From positions 291,010,256-291,074,255 of the forward strand of contig NC_085138.1 in NCBI RefSeq assembly GCF_035046485.1: DNA of 64,000 bases, given 5' to 3'. The notes below the pieces were generated by a model, which saw nothing but the letters and a program-made list of their open reading frames with translations, did no database searches and was not told the DNA's origin. This DNA comes from Aedes albopictus (Eukaryota > Arthropoda > Insecta > Diptera > Culicidae). A program made the translations under genes and the position numbers. Shown here one piece after another: positions 33,840-42,716 of this stretch. Position 1 is the stretch's first letter; each line of letters begins with the position of its first letter.

Positions 33840-34611
33840 CAAGAACAGCCGGATTAGTGCCAATAATAATCGTATTAGCTTTGGAAGAACAGCCTATGTT
33901 TTGAAGAAGGCCTAATTTCTTGTGAAAATATTACATAATAGGTCAATAATTGTTATAGCATGGTTGATCGAGAGGATAACGCAAAAGTTCAGCGTAGAGT
34001 AGTCAGCACTTTTAAGTTAACCCTAAAAGGGATACCTGGGGTCCATTGGACCCCAGGCACGTTTCAGAGCTCGTCTTTGATGGAACACACTCAGCGAGGT
34101 GACGAAACTGAAGCCTTGAAGGTATCCCTTTTAGGGTTAATAGTGTTCACAACCGATCTACTCGGAATAACTACGTTTCGTTAAAACGAACAATAGTTCA
34201 TAAAAATTAAAACGTGTGAGCTAACGGATGCAGAAAAAAGCATCAAAATGGCGAGAATGCAGCATTCTTATTTGAATAAGCTGTTCTTTTGAATCCATGT
34301 TTTGAATCCAGAAGTTGTGAAAAATAAAACGTCAAGGTTCCCCATAAAATAACAACTTAAAAGAACAGCCCACGATTGAAAGAAGGGAGAATTTCTGGTA
34401 AAAATGACATCAAATTGAATTTAATTTCCTTGAAGATAGAACTAGAAAGAACAACAAAAGAAGGGACAATTCCAATAAATGTTTCCACAGCTATATTGCT
34501 GAAAATGTTTATAACAGTATAAGTCTTATATCAGACTATGTTCAAAGAAAGCAATACGCGTGGACGATGCCTTAATTGATTTCAGAAAAGTATTATTATG
34601 ATTATTATGGT
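33840..34611 (+). repeat. Foldback arm 1 (empty for ORF1 element)
   Basis: About 33860-34611 matches, inverted, 35130-35200 plus 36301-36870. Arm 1 carries the TTAA MITE at 34017-34140, absent from arm 2, and lacks the retroelement that interrupts arm 2: GACTATGTTCAAAGAAAGC is continuous at ~34543. The arm ends are not sharply defined. Confidence 0.75.
34017..34140. mobile_element. piggyBac-type MITE with verified TTAA duplication
   Basis: CCCTAAAAGGGATACCT (34021-34037) and its exact reverse complement at the other end (to 34136) bound 116 bp, flanked by TTAA at 34017-34020 and 34137-34140. The inverted copy of this locus near 36710-36725 has a single TTAA at the matching place, so the duplication is shown directly. 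The interior holds GGGGTCCATTGGACCCC. Non-coding. Confidence 0.9.
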
Positions 34612-34755
34612 TTTCGGGCGAGTGGTCTTTCGGGCGAATGGTATTTCGGGCGAATGGTCTTTTCGGGCGAATGGTCTATTCGGGCGATTGGAATTCGGGC
34701 GTTTGTCATTCGGGCGTTTGTGATTCGGGCGAATGGTTTTCGGGCGATTGTGACA
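34612..34755. repeat. TTCGGGCGAA minisatellite, block 2
   Basis: TTCGGGCGAATGG units, the reverse complement of blocks 1 and 3. It joins arm 1 to a duplicated LINE segment. Confidence 0.75.
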
Positions 34756-34925
34756 GAATCCACTCGCTGCAACAAGGTACCTTTCCTACCAGTTGGAAAA
34801 CTCTTTTCTTTCACCTGTATTTAAAAAAGGCGACAAGCGTGACATAGCTAACTACAGAGGGATAACATCATTAGCTGCCTGCTCGAAAATATTTGAGATT
34901 ATTGTGAAAAACGTACTGTTTGAAT
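34756..34925 (+). pseudogene. Inverted duplicate of the LINE RT start
   Basis: It repeats, in plus orientation, the host LINE segment at about 33409-33590 (CAACAAGGTACCTTTCC, TTTGAGATTATTGTGAAAAA) almost base for base, with a one-base difference in each of two A runs. It stops abruptly after TTTGAATGC at 34925. It shows that host LINE sequence was copied in inverted orientation along with the minisatellite. Confidence 0.8.
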
Positions 34926-34947
34926 GCGAGTGATTGAACGGTTCTGT

Positions 34948-35128
34948 CACATTCGCCCGAAAACCATTCGCCCGAATTCCAAATGCCCGAATGACAAACG
35001 CCCGAATGTAACAAACGCCCGAAAGTCATCCGCCCGAATAGACCATTCGCCCGAAAAGACCATTCGCCCTAAATACCATTCGCCCGAAAATACCATTCAT
35101 CCGAAAGACCACTCGCCCGAAAACCATA
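34948..35128. repeat. TTCGCCCGAA minisatellite, block 3
   Basis: Same units as block 1 and same orientation; it mirrors block 2 across the LINE duplicate. One unit is changed to TTCGCCCTAA (near 35060). Confidence 0.75.
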
Positions 35129-35310
35129 ATATACATAATAATACTTTTCTGAAATCTATTAAGGCGTCTTCCACGCGTATTGCTTTCTTTGAACATAGTC
35201 TTATTATTATTATTATTAAGTTTTATTTGCGACACTTTACACTGCAGGTGCATTCGTGTCGATAATTAAGATCAAATCAAAACATTACAATATGGTACAA
35301 TTTACACAGC

Positions 35311-36192
35311 TTATTTTTTTCTCGATCTAGTATGATAAATCTTCCAATCTAATTCAGCATTCTGTCCTCCCTCATTGCAGGATCGTTTTGCAGTGTTCTC
35401 TTCTTTTCTTCCATTGTCCGTTTCAGTCGACAACCGTCTCTTCGTAGTCTCAGGCTCAACTTCAGTTTCAACGGTCTCTGTGTCTTTTTCCGTATACTCG
35501 TCGGTATCGGTGCGCCGAATAACATCATCGTCGCCGTCGTCGTCGTTGTTGGTGTCGTTATCATCGTCATTTTTGCCAGTGAGAGTCGGAGCCGGTGGGT
35601 GATCAACAGTTGTGCATTGTTTATCACCGATGCTGTTTTGCTCTTTGGCAGAGCTTGATAGTTGTGTTGGCTGGAGCGATGTGTGTTTGTTTGTTTTCGG
35701 ATAGGTTACGTAGGTAGGTTCGTCGTTGACCACAATACGAGACGGCAGCGTCTTCTCCAGTTTCATTCGCACAACTCTGACGCCGTTTGGAATTCCCGGG
35801 AAAAAGTTCTTCCATACTTCATTTTCGATGGAGATTACTTTGCCATACTGTTGCATGTGGCTCGTGATGACGTCGTTGGACATTTGCGGTGAAAGGTCGT
35901 GGATCCTCACGGTTGTAGTGGGGCCGTCAACATACACTGGGATGTAGTAACTTGTTCCTTGGTGGATGAAGTAGTGCTTGAGATGATGTTGTTTTTGCAG
36001 TCGTGGTGCTACGCCGGCGTCATTCATTTCAATATACAGGCAATTTTTTAGATTGTGTATTTGAATGTTTTTGACGTCGGCCATGTCGATTTTTAGGTCG
36101 TCTTTGAGGAATTCCTGAACTTGATCCAGAACGGGTCGCTTTGGCAGGACACTGAAGTCAATGACGAGTGTATTTTTCCTGTACGTAGACAT
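35311..36192 (-). CDS. Gag-like ORF1 protein, no zinc knuckle
   Basis: It encodes 293 residues from the ATG at 36192 (MSTYRKNTLVIDFSVLP); an in-frame ATG further up lies in the target duplication and is not the element's own. The protein is similar along its length to 46287-47273: a basic start, a VQEFLKDDLKIDMADVK helix-rich stretch, YIPVYVDG, VRIHDLSPQM, then FFPGIPNGVRVVRMKLEK. This suggests an RNA-binding fold of ORF1/gag type. The CCHC knuckle present in the relative is missing here, lost between VTY and PKTNKH. The C-terminal third is low-complexity acidic (DDDNDTNNDDDGDDD). Expected role: packaging its RNA with partner proteins. The frame is intact. Confidence 0.75.
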   Translation of the reverse strand: MSTYRKNTLVIDFSVLPKRPVLDQVQEFLKDDLKIDMADVKNIQIHNLKNCLYIEMNDAGVAPRLQKQHHLKHYFIHQGTSYYIPVYVDGPTTTVRIHDLSPQMSNDVITSHMQQYGKVISIENEVWKNFFPGIPNGVRVVRMKLEKTLPSRIVVNDEPTYVTYPKTNKHTSLQPTQLSSSAKEQNSIGDKQCTTVDHPPAPTLTGKNDDDNDTNNDDDGDDDVIRRTDTDEYTEKDTETVETEVEPETTKRRLSTETDNGRKEENTAKRSCNEGGQNAELDWKIYHTRSRKK

Positions 36193-36265
36193 CTTGCGAC
36201 GGTTGCAAAATTCTAACGCAACAGGAACAACAGACAAATTGATAGACGGGAGCTGTATTGAAGCT

Positions 36266-36298
36266 CGTCTGTCGCGCACGAAGAGCGATTGCCAACTG
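36266..36298 (-). promoter_or_regulatory. Internal Inr + DPE promoter of retroelement
   Basis: CAGTT at the 5' end acts as initiator (A+1 at 36297) and AGACG occupies +28 to +32 (36270-36266). This matches the insect downstream promoter element (RGWYV at +28), which jockey-type elements use to transcribe from their first base. Confidence 0.65.
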
Positions 36299-36870
36299 TT
36301 GAACATAGTCTGATATAAGACTTATACTGTTATAAATATTTTCAGCAATATAGCTGTGGAAACATTTATTGGAATTGTCCCTTCTTTTGTTAATAGGCTT
36401 TTCTTTCTAGTTCTATCTTCAAGGAAATTAAATTCAATTTGATGTCATTTTTACCAGAAATTCTCCCTTCTTTCAATCGTGGGCTGTTCTTTTAAGTTGT
36501 TATTTTATGGGGAACCTTGACGTTTTATTTTTCACAACTTCTGGATTCAAAACATGGATTCAAAAGAACAGCTTATTCAAATAAGAATGCTGCATTCTCG
36601 CCATTTTGATGCTTTTTTCTGGATCCGTTAGCTCACACGTTTTAATTTTTATGAACTATTGTTCGTTTTAACGAAACGTAGTTATTCCGAGTAGATCAGT
36701 TGTGAACACTATTAACTTAAAAGTGCTGACTACTCTGCGCTGAACTTTTGCGTTATCATCTCGATCAACCATGCTATAACAATTATTGACCTATTATGTA
36801 ATATTTTCACAAGAAATTAGGCCTTCTTCAAAACATAGGCTGTTCTTCCAAACTAAGCTAATATGATTAT

Positions 36871-37555
36871 TACACAAGTTTACAAAATAAAACGAAAGTC
36901 GTGAACTTCTGTCAACGACCAAAATTTTTGAAGCACAATTTAGTGCTGATTTCGAAACCGACCTTCAAAAAATTTAAAGTAGAACAGTTTTTGAGTTATA
37001 GCTCAATATCGAGTTTTGCAACGTTTCAAAATATGTAATTTATTAAAATTCAAATATATTGCGTTTTGTTCAAACAATTTTAAATCTTTTTCCATAAATT
37101 AAAAGCTGAATACAATACCATTCGATCATCTGAATGCAGGTTTTGCGCCAGATTGATGAATTTCAAGATATTGGCGAGTTTTAGGGACGATCTTCTTAAA
37201 TTTTAGCAAAATTCCCAAAATTTTTTGAAGAAATGTATTTTTTCAATAAGAAAAAAACAACTTAAAAATTCTTTCTCGACGTTTATTTTACATATCATAT
37301 GTAGGCAAATTACAGTAAAAATTTCAGCTCAATCGGAGCATTGATTACGGAGAATGAGATGTTTGAAGTGAGCGACTTTGCTTAAAAATAGAACAAAAAT
37401 CGATTTTAAATCATCAACCTTGTATGGAAAGTCGAAAAATTTTCCGCTCTACTGTAATTTTTTTCTTTCGCATTTTCGAACTCAGGGCATGATTCTACAC
37501 CAAAAATGATCATCAGCTTACCGAGTTCAAAAATGATGTAAACTAGTGTGGCACT
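36871..37555. other. AT-rich segment inside LINE insertion
   Basis: No gene. It lies between foldback arm 2 and the half MITE at 37556 and was probably carried in by an unidentified DNA element. Confidence 0.35.
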
Positions 37556-37670
37556 AAGGGGCTGTCCATAAACCACGTGGTCATTTTTTTGGAACTTCTC
37601 AACACCCACCGCCCCCCCCCCCCCGCGTGGTTATTAGTCCATACAAAAAAAATTTTTCGTCCATACAAAA
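37556..37670. mobile_element. Half MITE related to 1836-1999
   Basis: The left end GGGGCTGTCCATAAACCACG matches the element at 1836. A C run follows (about 37610-37624). The right end (GCGTGG, AGTCCATAC) is shortened or rearranged. It touches the LINE linker sequence at ~37670. Confidence 0.55.
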
Positions 37671-38203
37671 TGGTTCTTCAGTGACATCGAAAGTACCAAA
37701 ATCGATTACATCCGATGGAGTATCAAGGATGGCCTCAGCGATTAGTGCAGGCGTGATATCGGCGCTCGAGAATGCAGACTTGAAGTGTTGCACAAAAAGG
37801 TTACACTTTCCAGAAGCAGTATCTACCGAAGATTCTCCAAAGTGCATAGCCGTCGGTAGTCCATCTTCCTTGCGCTTAGACTTTACAAAAGACCAAAAGC
37901 GTTTTGGGTGTAGTCGAAGATTCCTCTGAACTCGGTCAACATATCGAGCGTATGAAAGTCGATTGTAGCTAGTGTATTTGTTGCTAGCAAACACGAAACA
38001 ACGTTTCAGCTGAGGAGAACGATTCCGTCTGTATTTTCGAAGTGCTGACCTTCTCTGGCATTTCAGTTTACGGAGGTATCGGTTTGTCCAGGGTGGTTTT
38101 AACGGAGGACGCTTGAAAGGGACACGATGCTCAATAATGCGTCGAATTTCACTGCTGAACGATTCAACCATGCCATCCAAATTAAGATCTGAGTCCAAAA
38201 ATT
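37669..38203 (-). pseudogene. CR1-like LINE, linker before RT
   Basis: Minus-strand frame from about 38203 downward encodes DSDLNLDGMVESFSSEIRR, HRVPFKRPPLKPPWTNRYLR, LRLHPKRFWSFVKSKRK and SSVDTASGKCNLFVQHFKSAF, ending at DFGTFDVTEEPF. This is typical of the region between endonuclease and RT fingers in jockey/CR1-type elements (PWW/PPWTN and FWSFVK motifs). The open frame continues upstream only because it reads into the SINE. Downstream it is cut by the insertion at ~37670. Confidence 0.8.
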
Positions 38204-38291
38204 TTGTGAGTTTGTCGGGAGTGGGATTCGTTTCCAGGTCCTCGGCGTGATAGTCACGTGCTTTAACCATCACACCAGGTCCGCTCTACAG
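38204..38291 (-). mobile_element. SINE, tRNA-like head, split by LINE
   Basis: Minus strand: GAGCGGACCTGGTGTGATGG, then box B-like CCTGGAAACGAATCCC and CCGACAAACTCACA. It is the other half of 31960-32045. Confidence 0.75.
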
Positions 38292-38301
38292 AAGAGCTTT
38301 T

Positions 38302-38890
38302 GAAGTAATACAAGGAGAAATTTCGGAGGGAATGCATAGAAAACTTTATAAACGTATTCTTGGCGGAATTTTTAATGGCATATCTGAAGCAAGCACTAGA
38401 GAAATTTCTTAAAGATTCCCTTGAAAAAGAATCCTTGAAAGATTTCAATAATGAAATCCTGGAGTAATTTTAGGAGATATCAGAATGAAATTTTGGAAGG
38501 AATCCATAGAATTTTTTTGGAGGAATCTCTAGATCTCTATCTTTAGGATTCCCTGAAAAAAAAATTTGAAAGGTGTATTAAAAATTAATTGCATTTTTTT
38601 TAAGAATTCAGAACTTTTAATTTTGTAGAAGCTGGAAGAATAATCTGAAGGAATCATAGGAGGTTTTGCTGAAAAAAAAATCCATGAAGCAATTTCTGAG
38701 GAAACTCATGGAGCTCTGGATGAACTTTGGTAGTAATGGATTGTTTTATAAGGGAATCTTTGGAGAACTTTCTTATATAAAACCTGTGGAGGATTTTCAT
38801 AACGAAGCACCTGGAAGATTTTCTAAAGGAATCTTTGGGGAACTTCAGTTTGAGAACTTCAGTTCTCAATTTCCAAATGGTCACCTTTCT
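38302..38890. repeat. Degenerate GGAATCT/AATTTC tract
   Basis: AAGGAATC, GGAGAACTTTC and GAAATTTC words recur with drift. No credible ORF. Confidence 0.55.
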
Positions 38891-39161
38891 TGTGAATAAG
38901 GTTGATTATACCTTACTTCCATTCCTCTGACGGTTGTGTGATTTTCTAGTGTGAGCAGATAAAGGCGGCGTACAAGTAGAGAGGACGCTGAAATTTGTAA
39001 ACCATCAGTAACACGCTTTGATCTTACTTTGACAGCGCTGATCTACGATTGATTGTGAACAAATCAAGATAAAATTGTTTAAAAAAACACTCAACTGAAG
39101 TTCAATTTCAATTGTTTTATTCTTACAAAATGTTCCTTGTTGAAAGAAAAACTATCGAATT

Positions 39162-39752
39162 GCAATATCCGGAACCATTCCGGAGATATTCCGGAATGTA
39201 TTGGGCTCAGAGGGGTGCCTAAATGGCTACAAATGATTATTTCGTGTGTTATTGTGTTTGAATCATCGATTTTCAGCGGAATTTTTATTGCGAACAATAA
39301 AACACAACTTCGATAACCAGTTTTGAATAAGTTAACACATCCGGATCACCATGACAGGTTCCGCGGGGGCCTCATTGCAATGACATTTGACACAGGGATA
39401 TTTCTAGTTTTCATCCAAAACATGTCGTGCGACATATCAAACTTCATGATTTCGAATGACTGAGTCATAAATGATACCCTGAAGTCTGTATCAACTAATA
39501 TGGCCACCCCGGAACATACAACACAGGTTCCAATCATCATGATTTCGAGAGAATGGGGCAGAAAAAAAATGACTGAAGTATGTATCCACTGATGTGGCCG
39601 CTCCGGAACACTTGGAACAGGTTCCGCGGGGCCTCTCAAACAAAATAACATACGAAAAAATCATGTTTTAGTCATTTGGCGAAACAGACACAACCCTCAC
39701 CCCCTGACCCCAGTACAATCCGGAATATATCCGGAATGGTTCCGGATATTAC
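39162..39752. mobile_element. Element with ~37 bp inverted ends and GGTTCC units
   Basis: AATATCCGGAACCATTCCGG (39162) and its reverse complement ending at ~39752 bound 590 bp. Inside are units with TCCGGAAC, AACAGGTTCCGCGGGG, ATGTGGCC and CATGTCGTGCGACATATC, related to those of 6191-11613. So a third GGAACC-rich array is also bounded by inverted ends. Confidence 0.6.
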
Positions 39753-39774
39753 ATGGTCAATTGAGTGTAAATAA

Positions 39775-40330
39775 GGGCGAACGGGATGGTCGAGGAAATA
39801 TCCGCCATTGCTCTGTTGCTACTAAAGTCTAGTACGCACCTGGTAAGAAAAGCACTCCAGAAAAAAATCCCTCTAATTACCAAAGGAATTTTGAAATCTG
39901 ATTAGTATGGGAAGAAATATCACTTTTCCTTGAGGAATAATTGAACGGAATATTTTTCCGCAAGGAAAAGTGACAGCTCCATTTGATTTGCCCGGCAGGC
40001 GTTACGAGCGTTACACAATTTTCATTTCTTTCCAGCTTCGGACCGCTCAAGAAATTTTAACAGCGAAATCATTTCTTGACCGTTCCTTGGCCTATCTTTT
40101 TCCACAGTACTTATCAGGTGCGTACTACCCTTAAGATGGTAATCTCAGATTCTTCTTCATATTTTGCAACAAAAACCTATCCTTGTGTATGCTCACTTGC
40201 AGTGCATATGCTGATTGTTCATCAGCATCTTCAGTGCGATAGAACTCGAGATTACCATCTTCAAAATCGCGAGACAAGATGTTAGAAAAAGAGGCAAGAT
40301 AGGAAAAAATAACACGGCGTACGACGGTCG
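39775..40330 (+). repeat. Dispersed repeat family R2, copy 2
   Basis: It is the same as 4245-4510 but split by the MITE at 39835-40122. GCCATTGCTCTGTTGCTACT precedes the insert; CTTCAAAATCGCGAGAC and GATAGGAAAAAATAACACG follow it. Confidence 0.6.
39835..40122. mobile_element. 288 bp MITE inside R2 repeat
   Basis: CGCACCTGGTAAG and, inverted, CGCACCTGATAAG ends are flanked by TA on each side (39833-39834, 40123-40124). The comparable R2 copy at 4245 lacks it. Non-coding. Confidence 0.65.
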
Positions 40331-40583
40331 GGTACGTGAAGGTTATCCACTGGACTAACTGGAGACCCCTAATTATGCATGTTATTAAAATAAATTGTTC
40401 CGAATTCTGAAATTTCATCAAGAAATCATTTGATGAACTCAATAATGATGCGTACATGTTTAAAGCTGAAATTTTCCTACGGACAAACTATTCAACCTTT
40501 CCATGGTAAAAAACACATTTTTATTTTTGTATGATGAGAAGGTCAATTCTCTGTCTCTGCATTGAAATGGTGCAAAAATCGTT

Positions 40584-40746
40584 GGGGGCATCCATAAAGT
40601 ACGTCACGCTTAGATGGGGGAGGGAGGGGGGTTCTAAAAAGTGTGACAAGCAATGTATTAAGTATAGGAAAAACCCGTACGAAGGGGGGAGGGGGGGGGG
40701 GTCGAAAATTCTCATTTTTAGCGTGACGTACTAAATGGATGCCCCC
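40584..40746. mobile_element. MITE with GGGGGCATCCATAAAGTACGTC ends
   Basis: Left GGGGGCATCCATAAAGTACG and right, inverted, GGGGGCATCCATTTAGTACG, both followed by TCACGCT, bound 163 bp with a G-run core. The overall design is like 1836-1999. The family is common in Aedes to my knowledge; the superfamily was not determined. Confidence 0.75.
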
Positions 40747-40900
40747 TGGGTATTATAATTAGTTGCCTAATTTGATGCTGCTTGAGCAAAACTTTGGATA
40801 ACTATGTTGTTTATATTGCAAGAAATGAAGAAAACAACAACACTGTTGCCCAAAGTTTTGCTCAAACAACATCAAATTAAGTAAGGAATCATAATACCCA
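40747..40900. mobile_element. 154 bp foldback MITE abutting the previous one
   Basis: TGGGTATTATAATT (40747) and, inverted, TGGGTATTATGATT bound ~50 bp arms sharing TAATTTGATG and GAGCAAAACTTTGG. It starts at the base after the preceding MITE ends, so one element may have inserted at the edge of the other. Confidence 0.7.
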
Positions 40901-41779
40901 CGCTTAATGATGCAAAACAGGGAATTGACCTTCTTACCAAATTAAAATTCAGTTCATTACTACAAATCTAGCACTTCACCGATCTGCCCTATTGTAGAGC
41001 CTGATAGGAATGAAAGCCCGAATCTAAATCAGCAAGGCTTGTACAGATGTGTACGATGAGTTTCTATTATTACCAATTCTAAACTGCATTCAAACTTCCT
41101 ACCGACGAGTACCGCACAATCATTCTAAAATATAACTTCCACAGTCAATTCATTTCCAAGTGAAAGCATGCAAACTAATTCCATTTAGCCCGCATACGTT
41201 TCCTCCGTTCGGAATAGTCATACTCGGAAAAATCATACTCGAGAACAGAATAGTGACCATTCCAGTTGTTGTTGTTGTTGTGGGGTATGCAAATAAAGTC
41301 CAACCGAAATGAATAGAAAAGTGAGTCATTAGAAGTAGCCACCGCGCCATCGATCCGATAATAGTCACAAACGAACGACGCAAAGTGCACCGGCATTGCC
41401 ACACGATGGGTATTTGCATGTAGGTATGCCGCAACAAACATCACAGCAGATGCAGTGAGTGAATCTATTTCGTTCGGTCGCAGAAATGTGTCGTCGTGAG
41501 TGCGCGAGGGTATAGGGTTTTGTTTGCATTAGGGTGCAACCTTTGGAGAGTGTCGCGGGATATTTTTGAAATGGTGTTAATCGATGTTTCATGTTTCCTT
41601 AGGATTCAACGAAACAGTACAGCGTGAAATCATGAAGATTGTGAATGAAGCAACAAGCTGCACCCTATTGTGCATACTGAGGGTAATTCAGATAAGTAGC
41701 AGCATCGTAGTGTAATAAATCCACATAACAGCCGCTTCTAGCCTAGGAAGCCTTCCTGGCTTCCTGTCTGTTTACCATA
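40901..41779. other. Unique DNA upstream of the exon block
   Basis: Single-copy-looking sequence with a (GTT)n run near 41265-41280. It may include promoter sequence for the gene at 42225, but no core promoter can be placed. Confidence 0.35.
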
Positions 41780-42224
41780 TACACACACTCAACGCGAGTG
41801 CTAACGTGGGCATACAGTGCGAGCTATTTTCACCGTTGTCATCGAGCGGCAGCGGCGTCGACGGCATTCGCTTACACATCCGCCAAGGACACAACATGGG
41901 GATGTGAAAAGAATCCCGAACCAACCCCTTATCACGACCCCCCGCACCATGCACCAGTGCGGTGCGGTGCTGCAGTGTAAGTGAAGAATTTCTAGTGCAA
42001 AAAGGAAGTGAATGCCGGGTCTTCATTAGCGTGTCGCAAACGCAACCCCCTCCAACGCGAGTCCTGCGAGAGAAGCACTCAAAGCGTGTTTGTGGGTTAT
42101 AAGGCAATAGTGTGTTCTTGCGTCGTCCTTCAACGTATCGTCGCGTACCAAAAGAACAAATTTTTGTCGTACGAACTTTCTACCAAATCAGCCGCCGAAA
42201 GGAGCCTCCGTAAACATCATCATC
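41780..42224 (+). other. Probable 5' leader of the gene at 42225
   Basis: GC-balanced, with insect-leader texture (for example AGTGCAAAAAGGAAGTGAATG at ~41995). It runs into the ATG at 42225 and contains several upstream ATGs. The transcription start is not identifiable. Confidence 0.45.
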
Positions 42225-42303
42225 ATGAAGCCGGATAAATTGGATTTAGATATTAATGAAGATGAAGATGATGCTGCCATCGAAATGGAAGATATAATAG
42301 CAG
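42225..42303 (+). CDS. First coding exon of an unidentified host gene
   Basis: ATG at 42225 opens a 26-codon acidic N-terminus: MKPDKLDLDINEDEDD followed by AAIEMEDIIA, ending in a split codon before the donor CAG|GTTAAT at 42303/42304. The intron then has an in-frame stop, as expected if splicing is required. The sequence is not repetitive, unlike almost everything around it, and a leader precedes it. I do not recognise the protein; the acidic start carries no domain. The rest of the gene is not in this stretch or is not recognisable. The intron contains the AGACT satellite. Alternative: a chance ATG with a chance donor. Confidence 0.5.
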
Positions 42304-42716
42304 GTTAATATTTTTGGATTTTTTTCTTTTTCACGCTTCTAAGTAAGTTACTTTGTTCATGAGCCTCCTCTTTGGTACCGTTTTCACTTTTCATCCTTGT
42401 AAAATTACTAGTAGCAAGAACAAGCAAGCTCACGCCGAGGATTTTGCTTGTCTAATATACTCGATGACTGGTGGATTGTTAGTTAAGACGATGACGTACG
42501 TCATACTGGTATTATTGTTATCCTTACTCAGCGTATGAAGCAAGTGAAGCTTGAAGATGAGAGATCTTCTATACACACAATCAGGAAGCTTTCCAGCAAT
42601 TTATCACTACTTAAGCACTTCTCATTTGTGTTAATGCTTTGAGGCGATGTGAGCTCTATAGGAGCATAAGCATGAGCGAGCATAGATGACCATACAAATC
42701 GAAGTTGCTACTTCGT
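42304..42716. other. Presumed start of intron 1
   Basis: It begins GTTAAT and is AT-rich with no repeat until the satellite. Confidence 0.4.

Larger units (their letters stand above)
35201..36298 (-). mobile_element. ORF1-only retroelement with TAA tail
   Basis: On the minus strand it begins CAGTTGG at 36298, encodes one gag-like protein, and ends ~115 bases after the stop in a (TAA)n tail (35201-35218). TTGAACATAGTC at 35189-35200 and 36299-36310 (plus strand) is a 12 bp target duplication, and arm 1 shows the empty site. There is no reverse transcriptase or endonuclease frame. The copy at 46218-47348 has the same plan. It resembles a half-LINE that would use another element's enzymes. Confidence 0.8.
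35129..36870 (-). repeat. Foldback arm 2, carrying a retroelement
   Basis: Inverted copy of arm 1 in two parts (35129-35200 and 36301-36870) separated by the ORF1-only retroelement at 35201-36298. The part near 36715 has a single TTAA where arm 1 has its MITE. Confidence 0.75.
32046..38203 (-). mobile_element. CR1-like non-LTR retrotransposon, 5' truncated, interrupted
   Basis: Minus-strand pieces encode the reverse transcriptase (32233-33520) and the linker before it (37669-38203). The endonuclease domain is missing, so the 5' end is lost at the SINE junction. The 3' non-coding end runs to ~32046. Between the two pieces lies a ~4.1 kb palindromic insertion (about 33585-37670) of minisatellite, foldback arms, a MITE and an ORF1-only element. 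Protein resemblance is to mosquito CR1-type elements (T1/Q/Kiri group) by motif memory. Confidence 0.75.
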
